Shown piece after piece: positions 1 to 7,488 of a DNA stretch of 64,000 nt. Under the pieces are notes generated by a model. It was given only the letters and a program-made list of their open reading frames with translations, was not told where the DNA came from and did not search any database. Numbering within the stretch: the stretch's first letter is position 1; every line of letters begins with the position of its first letter. The stretch is from assembly GCF_017303295.1 (NCBI RefSeq), contig NZ_JAFKOK010000015.1:1-64000 (forward strand), given 5' to 3'. Both the position numbers and the translations under genes were made by a program. This stretch comes from Rhodobacter sp. NTK016B (lineage in GTDB: Bacteria > Pseudomonadota > Alphaproteobacteria > Rhodobacterales > Rhodobacteraceae).

Positions 1-29
1 TCGGGGTGTGAATTTGGCGAAGCCAAAGA

Positions 30-48
30 GGGGGGCAGACAGCCCCCC
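30..48 (-). terminator. GC-rich hairpin downstream of the SulP gene
   Basis: A perfect 7-bp stem (GGGGGGC at 30-36, GCCCCCC at 42-48) with a 5-nt loop AGACA lies 33 bp past the SulP stop. On the minus strand it is followed by TCTTTGG, a weak U tract. The same stem-loop core recurs at 4929-4947, so it belongs to the intergenic repeat family described elsewhere in this window. A terminator role is inferred from position. Confidence 0.5.
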
Positions 49-80
49 TTTGTCGCGTACCGGTTGCCAAGGGGCGCGCC

Positions 81-1829
81 TCAGGCGGCGCTTTCCGAGG
101 CGGGGATCGGGCGCGGCGCACCGGTCAGGCTGCGCCAGGCGTCGTATTGCGACTGGAAGACGCGGCCGTTGAGGTCGTCGAGGAAATGCGTCTTGCCCAG
201 CTTGTCGGTGACCGGCCCCTTCACCTCGGAAAGGTGCAGGCCAATGCCCAGATCCTTGAGCCTTGTGTTGATCGCCTCAAGGCTTTCGAGCGCCGAATAG
301 TCGATCTCGTTCACGGCCGAGCACATCAGCACCACATTGCGGATGGGCTGTCCGGTTGCCAGCCGGTCCTGGATCAGGTCTTCGAGGAAGCGGGCATTCA
401 CGAAATACAGGCTTTCATCCACGCGCAGCGTCAGAAGGTCCTCATGCGTTTCGACCTTGTGGCGGTTGATATTGCGGAAATGCTGGGTGCCGGGGACCAG
501 ACCGACCTCGGCCACATGCGGCTTCGACGTCTTGTAGAGATGCAGGCCCACCGACAGGATCACGCCCGCCGAAACGCCGGTCTCGACGCCGAAACCCAGC
601 GTCAGCAGGATCGTTGCCGCGACCGCGAAGAAATCCGCTTTCGAATAGCCCCAGGTTTTTTTCAGGATCGAGAAATCCACCAGCGACAGCACCGCGACGA
701 TGATCGTCGCCGCCAGCGTGGCCTTGGGCAGGAAGAACACCAAGGGCGTCAGCGCCACCGCCGCGATGGCCAGACCCACGGCGGTGTATGCCCCCGCCGC
801 CGGCGTTTCGGCGCCCGCGTCGAAATTCACCACCGAGCGGGCGAAGCCGCCGGTTACCGGATAGCCGCCGGTGAAGGCCGCGCCGATATTCGCCGCGCCA
901 AGGCCGATCAGTTCCTGATCGGGGTTGATGCGTTGGCGCTTCTTCGCGGCCAGTGTCTGCGCGACCGAAATCGACTCGACGAAGCCGATCACCGAGATCA
1001 GTAGCGCGGGCACGAAGAGCTGGCCCAGCAGATCGGTCGAGAAGGACGGCATGGTCAGCGGCGGCAGCGATTGCGGGACCTCGCCCACGACGGCCACGCC
1101 GCGCCCCGACAGCCCCAGCGCCCAGGTCGCCAAGGTGGTCACGAAGACCGCCGCGACCGGGCCCGCCTTGGTCAGCACATCGGCCATTTTCGGACCCAGC
1201 CCCAGCGCCCGCAGGCGCGGCTTGAGCCCCTTGCGCACCCAGAACAGGAACGCCGTGGCTGACACGCCGATCACCAGCGTGATGACATTCGTATCGCCCA
1301 GATGCGCGATCAGGGTCTCGATCACTTCGACCAGCGTGTGCCCGCTCGCCTGCACGCCGAGGATGTGCTTGAGCTGGCTCGCCGCGATCAGGATGCCCGA
1401 GGCCGTGATGAAGCCCGCAATCACCGGATGCGACAGGAAATTCGCCAGAAATCCAAGCTTGAACACCCCCATGACCAAAAGCATCGCACCCGACAGGAAG
1501 GCCAGCGTCAGCGCTGCCAGCGCGTAGCCCATCGTGCCGGTTTCGGCGATGTTGCCCACGGCGGCGGCTGTCATCAGCGACACGACCGCGACCGGCCCCA
1601 CGGCCAAGGCGCGCGAGGTGCCGAAGATCGCGTAAAGCAGGATCGGCGCGATCGAGGCATAGATCCCGGCTTCGGGCGGCAGGCCCGCGAGCAGTGCATA
1701 GGCCAGCGATTGCGGGATCAGCATGATCGTCACGATCACCGCAGCGATCATGTCGTTGGAAAAGGCCTCGCGGTTATAGCGGCGGCCCCAGTCCAGAACG
1801 GGCAGGTATTTCGACAGTTTCACGGACAT
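81..1829 (-). CDS. SulP family inorganic anion transporter with STAS domain
   Basis: A 582-residue inner-membrane anion transporter of the SulP/SLC26 family. Roughly residues 25-430 are a run of hydrophobic segments that begins with the family signature region (IPQSLAYALLAGLPPEAGIY). Residues of about 450-565 form a cytoplasmic STAS domain. Family members move sulfate, bicarbonate or other oxyanions; the substrate here cannot be read from sequence. It lies 64 bp downstream of, and in the same direction as, the sulfide:quinone oxidoreductase fusion. Handling of a sulfur oxyanion made from sulfide is therefore a reasonable inference. The upstream Shine-Dalgarno is weak, so translation may depend on the upstream gene's transcript. 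Confidence 0.93.
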   Translation of the reverse strand: MSVKLSKYLPVLDWGRRYNREAFSNDMIAAVIVTIMLIPQSLAYALLAGLPPEAGIYASIAPILLYAIFGTSRALAVGPVAVVSLMTAAAVGNIAETGTMGYALAALTLAFLSGAMLLVMGVFKLGFLANFLSHPVIAGFITASGILIAASQLKHILGVQASGHTLVEVIETLIAHLGDTNVITLVIGVSATAFLFWVRKGLKPRLRALGLGPKMADVLTKAGPVAAVFVTTLATWALGLSGRGVAVVGEVPQSLPPLTMPSFSTDLLGQLFVPALLISVIGFVESISVAQTLAAKKRQRINPDQELIGLGAANIGAAFTGGYPVTGGFARSVVNFDAGAETPAAGAYTAVGLAIAAVALTPLVFFLPKATLAATIIVAVLSLVDFSILKKTWGYSKADFFAVAATILLTLGFGVETGVSAGVILSVGLHLYKTSKPHVAEVGLVPGTQHFRNINRHKVETHEDLLTLRVDESLYFVNARFLEDLIQDRLATGQPIRNVVLMCSAVNEIDYSALESLEAINTRLKDLGIGLHLSEVKGPVTDKLGKTHFLDDLNGRVFQSQYDAWRSLTGAPRPIPASESAA

Positions 1830-1893
1830 CTCAGGCGTCTTTCAACAGGTCAGGGTGGCACCGGGCAGGGGGGATAACCCGGCGCCTTCGGGA

Positions 1894-3573
1894 TCACGAG
1901 GTCTTGGCGGTCACCTTCTCGGGTGTGGCCATCCATTCCTTGCCGCGCAGCATGCCTTTCCAGTAAATCGGCGGCAGCAGCTTTTCCTTCAGCAGCCACG
2001 CCGCGCGGCTGGGCTTGGTGCCATCGAGCAGCAGCTTCGGGAAGCTCGGCAACAGCGCCCCGCCATAGCCGAATTCCGCCAGCACGATCTTGCCGCGTTC
2101 GACCGTCAGCGGGCAAGAGCCATAGCCATTGTACAGGGCCGAGGGCGAGCGCCCGTCGATATCGTCGGCCACGTTTTGTGCCACCACGGGAGCCTGCATC
2201 CGTGCCGCCGCCGCCGTCTTGGCGTTGGGGGCGTTCATCACGTCGCCCAGCGACCAGATGTTGTCATAGCTCTTGTGGCGCAGCGTCGCCTGATCGACAT
2301 CGACCCATCCCGCCGCATCCGCCAAGGGCGAGACGCGAATGAAATCGGGTGCCACCTGCGGCGGGACGACATGGATCATATCGAACGCCATCGTCACTTC
2401 GGTGGGCTCGGTCTCGGGCTTCGAGACCTTGAAGGTCGCGGTCTTGCCCGGCCCGTCGATGGCCACGAGGTTATGGAAGAAATTCAGGTTGATGCCGTAT
2501 TTCTCGACGTATTTTTCCAGCGCCGGAACGTAATCCTTCACGCCGAACAGCACACCACCCGCATTGTTGAAGTGGATATCCATGTCCTTGAGAACGCCGC
2601 GCTTCAGCCACGCATCGGCCGACAGGTACATCGCCTTTTGCGGCGCGCCCGCGCATTTGATCGGCATCGGCGGCTGGGTGAAGATCGCCCGTCCGCCGCG
2701 CATCCCTTGCACCAGCTCCCACGTATAAGGCGCCAGATCATAGCGGTAATTCGAGGTCACGCCATTGCGGCCCAGCGTCTCGACCAGCCCGTCGATCTTG
2801 GCCCAGTCCAGCTTCAGGCCCGGGGTGACGATCAAACGGGTGTATTTCACCACCCGGCAGCCATCGAGGATCACGGCGTTATTCGCAGGCTCGAAGGCGG
2901 CGACTGCGGATTTCAGCCAATGCACGCCGTGCGGGATCAGGCTGCCCATCACCCGCGCGGTGTCCTGCGGCTCGAAAATGCCGCCGCCGACCATGGTCCA
3001 GCCGGGCTGGTAATAGTGGATATCGGCAGGATCGATCAGCGCGATCTCCAGATCCGGTTTGCGCGCCTTGAGCGAGGCCGCGACCGAGATCCCACCCGCA
3101 CCGGCGCCCACGATCACCACGTCATACTGCGCGTCGCCGGTATCGGTGGGCGTCTTGCCGCCATTGGCGATGCGCCGCGCCACGCCGTTCATGTCATAGC
3201 CCGCCGCTTTCGTCGCCGCGAGGATCTCGGGCAGGGGCCGGCTTTTCGCTTCGCTCAGCGCCCAGAGCGTGGCCGACCGCGTGCCGGTCCGGCAATAGCC
3301 CAGCACCGGGCCGGGCATTTCGCGCAGCGCCTGTGCCATGGCTTCGGCATCCGCGTCGCGCACAAGACCGGGGGTGACGGGGACATAGCGCGCCTCCATC
3401 CCCTGCGCGCGCGCAGCGGCCTCGATCTCGTCAAAGCTGGGCTGGTCGGCGCCTTCGCCATCGGGGCGGTTGCAAATGATCGCGCGAAAGCCCTGTGCCT
3501 TCGCCTCGGCCACATCGGCCACGCTGATCTGGGGCGAGACCGACAGGGCCTCGGTAAGGGGTTTCGGATCCAT
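1894..3573 (-). CDS. Rhodanese/DUF442-like domain fused to type II sulfide:quinone oxidoreductase
   Basis: A 559-residue fusion. Residues 1-115 resemble the TIGR01244/DUF442 (Blh N-terminal) phosphatase/sulfurtransferase-like domain, with the loop CRTGTR at 94-99. That six-residue loop (C-x4-R) is closer to rhodaneses than to CX5R phosphatases. Residues of about 150-559 are a flavoprotein of the SQOR type: FAD motif VIVGAGAGG near 153, and two cysteines in family-typical contexts, KCAGAPQK (Cys307) and GYGSCPL (Cys487). These match the redox pair known in mitochondrial-type SQOR. It should oxidise sulfide to persulfide with electrons to quinone, and the N-terminal cysteine could accept the sulfane sulfur (inference). 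The start at 3573 is chosen because AAGGAGGA lies 4 bp upstream and the DUF442 homology begins there. An open frame continues upstream but has no homology. Confidence 0.9.
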   Translation of the reverse strand: MDPKPLTEALSVSPQISVADVAEAKAQGFRAIICNRPDGEGADQPSFDEIEAAARAQGMEARYVPVTPGLVRDADAEAMAQALREMPGPVLGYCRTGTRSATLWALSEAKSRPLPEILAATKAAGYDMNGVARRIANGGKTPTDTGDAQYDVVIVGAGAGGISVAASLKARKPDLEIALIDPADIHYYQPGWTMVGGGIFEPQDTARVMGSLIPHGVHWLKSAVAAFEPANNAVILDGCRVVKYTRLIVTPGLKLDWAKIDGLVETLGRNGVTSNYRYDLAPYTWELVQGMRGGRAIFTQPPMPIKCAGAPQKAMYLSADAWLKRGVLKDMDIHFNNAGGVLFGVKDYVPALEKYVEKYGINLNFFHNLVAIDGPGKTATFKVSKPETEPTEVTMAFDMIHVVPPQVAPDFIRVSPLADAAGWVDVDQATLRHKSYDNIWSLGDVMNAPNAKTAAAARMQAPVVAQNVADDIDGRSPSALYNGYGSCPLTVERGKIVLAEFGYGGALLPSFPKLLLDGTKPSRAAWLLKEKLLPPIYWKGMLRGKEWMATPEKVTAKTS

Positions 3574-3666
3574 GATGTCCTCCTTGGCCGGTCTCCGGCG
3601 CGGGCCGGAAGGGCGGGGTGCGGGCGCTGTTGCGCGGTTCGGGCTGAGTCTCGAACGAAACAACAA

Positions 3667-3682
3667 ATTCGAACTTTTGAAT
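3667..3682. promoter_or_regulatory. Probable SqrR/BigR-type operator ATTC-N8-GAAT
   Basis: ATTC at 3667-3670 and GAAT at 3679-3682 are separated by exactly 8 nt inside an AT-rich island, about 94 bp upstream of the SQOR fusion start. As I recall, the persulfide-sensing ArsR-family repressor SqrR of Rhodobacter capsulatus recognises ATTC-N8-GAAT, and BigR binds related dyads before the blh operon. No sqrR/bigR gene is in the window, so the regulator must lie elsewhere or further left. Confidence 0.6.
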
Positions 3683-3750
3683 ACATTATGACGGCAGCGG
3701 ATGCAAGCCGGAAAGACACATCGCCGATCCGGCATTGCCGGCGCATGAAA

Positions 3751-3788
3751 AAAGGGTTGCCGCTTTCGCGCAACCCTTTGTTTTTTCG
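3751..3788. terminator. Bidirectional rho-independent terminator
   Basis: A perfect 10-bp stem (AAAGGGTTGC at 3751-3760, GCAACCCTTT at 3770-3779) with a 9-nt loop is followed on the plus strand by GTTTTTTCG. On the minus strand it is followed by TTTTCATG. In the minus direction it would end the tautomerase transcript that stops at 3826 and insulate the sulfide operon promoter that follows. Confidence 0.8.
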
Positions 3789-3825
3789 ATAATGCGTTAG
3801 GGCGCCTTGTCAGGGGGCGCCGGCG

Positions 3826-4893
3826 TCACGCGTGCGGAAAGACGCGCCCGTCGAACAGTTTCCGCGCCGTCCGCAACGTCCCGGCCCCGGTGACCTGCCC
3901 GTCCTCGCCGGTTTCGATCAACACCTCGGCGGCGCCCGTCGGATGCTCGATCAGGTAGCGCCCGTCTTCGGGGATCGCCGCCAGTTTCGCCGCCGGAGAC
4001 CCGTCCAGCGTACAGGCCGTCGCCACGCTCACCGCCGCGAAAACCCCGATCGAGGCATGCGCGCGATGCGGGATGAACGAGCGGGTGTTGAGCGCGCCAC
4101 CGGATTGCGGAGCGGAAACCAGCGTCATCTTCGGCACGGATTTCTCCGTGACATCGCCCAGATTCATCATCGGCCCGACCTTGAGCCGGATCGCCTCGAT
4201 CCGCTTCTTGAGCTCGGCGTCGCCCTCCAGCTCTTCGCGGCTCTCCTGACCGGTCTTTCCAAACGCTTCGGCGGCCATGATCACGCACGGCATCCCGTTA
4301 TCGATCAGCGTGCAATCGACGCCGTCCACCACGTCCACCACATTGCCCGACGGCAGCAACGCGCCGCACATCGAGCCCGCGATATTCTGGAACATCAGCG
4401 GCACCGGCGCATGCTGACCCGGCACCCCATCGATACTGGCCTCGCCCGCATAGGTCACGCGCCCGCCCGGCGTCTGCACCACGGCTTTCGCGACCTCGCC
4501 GGTATTGAGCATATGGATGCGCACCGGCGTTTCTTCGCCCGCGACCGCGACCAGCCCGCGTTCGACGGCTGCCGGGCCGACGCCCGCCAGGATATTGCCG
4601 CAGGCTTGCGCGTCGGACACCAGCGCCTGATCGACGAAGACCTGCAGGAACAGGTAATCCACATCCGCGTCCTCGCGCGTCGAGGGGCCCAGGATCGCCA
4701 CTTTCGAGGTCAGCGGATCCGCCCCGCCGATCCCGTCAATCTGGCGCGCATCGGGCGAGCCCATGATCGCGAGCAACAGGGCGTCACGCGCGGCTACGTC
4801 CGAAGGCATGTCCGTGGCCAGAAAATACGCCCCTTTCGAGGTGCCACCCCGCATCCAGAGACAGGGAAGGCCGTCGACAACCGGATCGCTCAT
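3826..4893 (-). CDS. galD: 4-oxalomesaconate tautomerase (PrpF family)
   Basis: A 355-residue PrpF-family isomerase. The N-terminus LPCLWMRGGTSKGAYF carries the family's conserved RGGTSKG loop, and the length is usual for the GalD/LigU subfamily. GalD/LigU interconverts keto and enol forms of 4-oxalomesaconate during protocatechuate 4,5-cleavage or gallate breakdown. The assignment over other PrpF proteins (aconitate isomerase, PrpF) rests on the neighbours: an RraA-like aldolase and a PIG-L-type hydratase upstream in the same direction. It is separated from the aldolase gene by a 124-bp hairpin-rich gap, so its transcript may be attenuated or independent. A terminator follows at 3751-3788. 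Confidence 0.87.
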   Translation of the reverse strand: MSDPVVDGLPCLWMRGGTSKGAYFLATDMPSDVAARDALLLAIMGSPDARQIDGIGGADPLTSKVAILGPSTREDADVDYLFLQVFVDQALVSDAQACGNILAGVGPAAVERGLVAVAGEETPVRIHMLNTGEVAKAVVQTPGGRVTYAGEASIDGVPGQHAPVPLMFQNIAGSMCGALLPSGNVVDVVDGVDCTLIDNGMPCVIMAAEAFGKTGQESREELEGDAELKKRIEAIRLKVGPMMNLGDVTEKSVPKMTLVSAPQSGGALNTRSFIPHRAHASIGVFAAVSVATACTLDGSPAAKLAAIPEDGRYLIEHPTGAAEVLIETGEDGQVTGAGTLRTARKLFDGRVFPHA

Positions 4894-5010
4894 CTTTGTT
4901 CCTCAAATATCCTCGGGGGGATTTTCAAGGGGGGCAGACAGCCCCCCTTGAAGCGGGGGTGCGGGGGCGGCAGCCCCCGCTGGTCCCGGAAGCCGGGGGC
5001 GTTAGCCCCC
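4894..5010. repeat. Intergenic hairpin repeat, three stem-loops
   Basis: The gap between galC and galD holds three perfect stem-loops: 4926-4950 (10-bp stem, loop AGACA), 4961-4980 (8-bp stem, loop GGCA) and 4995-5010 (6-bp stem, loop GTTA). Next to galD, read on the minus strand, is a CCCCGAGGATATTT...AACAAAGATG sequence. The same architecture recurs inverted at about 19130-19219, in variant form at 27740-27837, and partly at 1-50. It is probably a dispersed Rhodobacteraceae intergenic element acting as a terminator or mRNA stabiliser. Confidence 0.7.
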
Positions 5011-5017
5011 AACCGCC

Positions 5018-5689
5018 TCAAATGTATTTCAGGCCTTTTTCTTCCAGCCGGGGACGCATGTTGTAGATATCGAGCCCCAGCTCGCCCGCCGCCAGCTTCA
5101 CGCGCTTGGCTTCCTCGGCATCGAGCCGCTTTTGCGCCGCGGCTTGCACCTCGGCGGCCTTCGCGCGCGGCACCACGACCACGCCGTCGTCATCGGCGAT
5201 CACCACGTCGCCCGGGTTCACCATCGCGCCCGCGCAGACGATCGGGATGTTGACCGAGCCCAGCGTCTCTTTGACCGTGCCCTGCGCCGAGACATGCGTC
5301 GACCAGACGCCGAAGCCCATCTGCCGCAGGTCACGCGTATCGCGCACGCCCGCATCGATGATCAGCGCCTTGCAGCCGCGCGCCATGGCGCTGGTCGCCA
5401 GCAGGTCGCCGAAATAGCCCATGTCGCAGGGCGAGGTCGGCGCCAGCACCATCACGTCGCCCTCTTGCAGCTGTTCGATGGCGACATGGATCATCCAGTT
5501 GTCGCCGGGCGCGGCCGAGATCGTCACGGCCGAGCCGGCGATCGTCAGGTCCTGCTGGATCGGGCGCATCTGCGCCTGCATCAGGCCGGTGCGGCCCTGT
5601 GCCTCGTGCACGGTGGCGACGCCCGCCTTGCCCAAGGCCTCGATGACCGCCTTGTCGGCGCGGTCGATATTCTGGACGACGACTGCCAT
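5018..5689 (-). CDS. galC: 4-carboxy-4-hydroxy-2-oxoadipate aldolase/oxaloacetate decarboxylase
   Basis: A 223-residue HMG/CHA-type class II aldolase of the RraA-like fold. It cleaves 4-carboxy-4-hydroxy-2-oxoadipate to pyruvate and oxaloacetate, the last step of the protocatechuate 4,5- and gallate pathways (LigK/GalC). Visible family features are the substrate-binding stretch [21 protein letters not shown] around residues 90-115, followed by RDTRDL with the metal/substrate Arg-Asp, and [15 protein letters not shown] near 160. Length is as expected. It lies 77 bp downstream of the hydratase gene and upstream of the tautomerase. Confidence 0.92.
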   Translation of the reverse strand: MAVVVQNIDRADKAVIEALGKAGVATVHEAQGRTGLMQAQMRPIQQDLTIAGSAVTISAAPGDNWMIHVAIEQLQEGDVMVLAPTSPCDMGYFGDLLATSAMARGCKALIIDAGVRDTRDLRQMGFGVWSTHVSAQGTVKETLGSVNIPIVCAGAMVNPGDVVIADDDGVVVVPRAKAAEVQAAAQKRLDAEEAKRVKLAAGELGLDIYNMRPRLEEKGLKYI

Positions 5690-5766
5690 ATCCAGATCCC
5701 CTTTCGTATGAATCGAACAGGCTGCGGGCGCCGGTTTCAGCCCCCGCAGCCTCCGGTGTCAGTGGC

Positions 5767-6498
5767 TCAGAGTTCGTCGACCGTGCGCGGGAAGATCGAC
5801 TCGAAGCCCTCGGCGTATTTGCAGTCGCGACCGCCCGACATGCCGCCCGAATTGCGCTTGAAGTGGTTGGCGCGCTGCTGGGCCACGCGGGTATAATATT
5901 CCCACAGGTGGACCTGGCCGTTCATGGCCTCCATCGCGGCTTTCTTCTTTTCCCAGACCGGCGTGATATCGAGGAACACAGAGGGCTTCCAGCCCATCTG
6001 TTCAGTCTGGTGCGGCTCGAACAGGTAGACCTGCGGCGCGCCCAGCACTTTCTCGCCCGGATTGTGACCCCAGGCCTGCGCCGTGGCGCGGCATTCCAGC
6101 ACGATCTGCGTGGTGTTCATGTGGTCCGAATTGTACGGGTCCCAGCGCGAATGCGACATCATGAAGGACGGCTGCACGTCGCGCATGACCTGCACCAGCT
6201 TCATGCGGTCGTCGCGGGTGAAGTCCATCGGGTAATCGCCCAGATCGAATTCGACGAGGTCATGGACCCCCAGCGCCTTGGCGGCTGCTTCGGCCTCGGC
6301 CTTGCGGATCGACTTCACCTCGTCGAGGGTCTTGCCCTCTTTCCACAGCCGGGCGCTTTCGCCGCGTTCGCCGTAGGACAGGCAGGCGACGGTCACGTTG
6401 TAGCCCATCTCGGCATGCAGGGCGATGGCGCCGCCGCAGCGCCAGACGAAGTCGGCGGCATGGGCGCTGACGATGAGCGCGGTTTTCTTCTCGGTCAT
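5767..6498 (-). CDS. galB: 4-oxalomesaconate hydratase, PIG-L/LmbE type
   Basis: A 243-residue PIG-L (LmbE-like) zinc protein. Instead of the deacetylase motif AHPDD it has SAHAADFVWRCGG at about residues 11-23, which matches GalB-type 4-oxalomesaconate hydratases (the family of the Pseudomonas putida gallate enzyme) rather than true N-deacetylases. A second metal region is HSRWDPYNSDH near residue 112. It would hydrate 4-oxalomesaconate to CHA for the adjacent aldolase. The start at 6498 is chosen because GGAGGA lies 7-12 bp upstream and the family N-terminus begins there. It is the first gene of the minus operon, divergent from the DUF1932 gene. Confidence 0.87.
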   Translation of the reverse strand: MTEKKTALIVSAHAADFVWRCGGAIALHAEMGYNVTVACLSYGERGESARLWKEGKTLDEVKSIRKAEAEAAAKALGVHDLVEFDLGDYPMDFTRDDRMKLVQVMRDVQPSFMMSHSRWDPYNSDHMNTTQIVLECRATAQAWGHNPGEKVLGAPQVYLFEPHQTEQMGWKPSVFLDITPVWEKKKAAMEAMNGQVHLWEYYTRVAQQRANHFKRNSGGMSGGRDCKYAEGFESIFPRTVDEL

Positions 6499-6572
6499 AT
6501 CGGTTCCTCCAGAACTGCGCGGAATGTGCGGATCCGGCGCGGAAATGTCCAATCCGAAAGCCGTGCCGTCGC

Positions 6573-6590
6573 ATAAGGGTGTGCTATAAC
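6573..6590 (+). promoter_or_regulatory. LysR-type box and -10 in the divergent galB/DUF1932 promoter region
   Basis: ATA at 6573-6575 and TAT at 6585-6587 form a dyad ATA-N9-TAT that contains a T-N11-A LysR signature. TATAAC at 6585-6590 could be a -10 element 29 bp before the plus-strand start at 6619. The 120-bp divergent gap is the natural target for the LysR regulator encoded at 7485-8660. Short motif, moderate support only. Confidence 0.4.
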
Positions 6591-6618
6591 GCCCCTCGCA
6601 GGCAAGAAGGGAATCATC

Positions 6619-7488
6619 ATGGACAAGCTGGCATTCATCGGCTTCGGCGAGGCCGGGCGCGCTTTTGCGGGCAGCATCGCGCGGGGCAGTCTCGACAGCG
6701 TCTCGGGCTTCGATCTGCGCCCCCTTGCTCAGGAGATGTCGGCGCTCGATGTCCGTCACGCCGATACGCGGGCCGGGGCCTTGGCGGGGGCCGGGGCCGT
6801 GTGGTGCCTCGTCACCGCCGACCGGGCCGAGGAGGCCGCGCGCGACTGCGCGGCGGATCTGCCCGAAGGCGCGTTCTGGTTCGACGGCAATTCCTGCTCG
6901 CCCGGTGCGAAGGCGCGCTCAGCCGCAGTGATCGAGGCGGCGGGCGGGCGCTATGTCGACGTGGCGATCATGGCGCCGGTGCATCCGTTGCAGGCCCGCG
7001 TGCCGCTTCTGGTGGCCGGGCCGCATGCCGAAGACGCCGACACCGCCTTGCGCGCGCTGGGGATGCAGCCCGGCGTGGTGGGCGACAGGGTCGGGCAGGC
7101 TTCGACCATCAAGATGATGCGCTCGGTGATGATCAAGGGGATCGAGGCGCTGACCGCCGAATGCCTGCTGGGCGCGCGGCTTGCCGGTGTCGATGAGCGC
7201 GTGCTTGCGTCGCTGCAGAAAAGCGATCCGGGTTTCGACTGGACCGAGCGCTCGGCCTATAACTTCGAGCGAATGGCGGTGCATGGCAATCGCCGCAGCG
7301 CCGAGATGCGCGAGGTCGCGAAAACGCTGGCCGAGCTGGGCCTGCCCGACCGCATGGCCAGCGCCACGGCCGACTGGCAGGCGCAGATCGGCGCACTGGG
7401 CGTTGCGATGGGCGTTGCGGTGGATGAGGGCTTCGGACCGCGCGCCGACGCGCTGCTGGCGGCGCTCAACAAAGCGTCCGACAGGTGA
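6619..7488 (+). CDS. NAD(P)-binding dehydrogenase with DUF1932 C-terminal domain
   Basis: A 289-residue protein of the 6-phosphogluconate/3-hydroxyisobutyrate dehydrogenase superfamily. The N-terminal Rossmann motif IGFGEAGRAFAG lies at residues 6-17, and the C-terminal half (about 175-285, from IKMMRSVMIKGIEAL) is a DUF1932-type helical domain. Such proteins recur beside protocatechuate 4,5-cleavage genes, but I know of no firm assigned step. It could oxidise the 4-carboxy-2-hydroxymuconate semialdehyde hemiacetal in place of LigC, which is absent here; that is speculation. Its stop overlaps the GTG start of the LysR gene, so the two are translationally coupled. Confidence 0.85.
   Translation: MDKLAFIGFGEAGRAFAGSIARGSLDSVSGFDLRPLAQEMSALDVRHADTRAGALAGAGAVWCLVTADRAEEAARDCAADLPEGAFWFDGNSCSPGAKARSAAVIEAAGGRYVDVAIMAPVHPLQARVPLLVAGPHAEDADTALRALGMQPGVVGDRVGQASTIKMMRSVMIKGIEALTAECLLGARLAGVDERVLASLQKSDPGFDWTERSAYNFERMAVHGNRRSAEMREVAKTLAELGLPDRMASATADWQAQIGALGVAMGVAVDEGFGPRADALLAALNKASDR

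Noticed and set aside
1855-3792. A 645-codon open frame opposite the SQOR fusion, and similar long frames opposite galD (3832-5253) and fba/pgk (39765-41606).
   Set aside because: All lie antisense to genes with clear catalytic motifs and have biased composition. No independent ribosome site or family similarity is visible.
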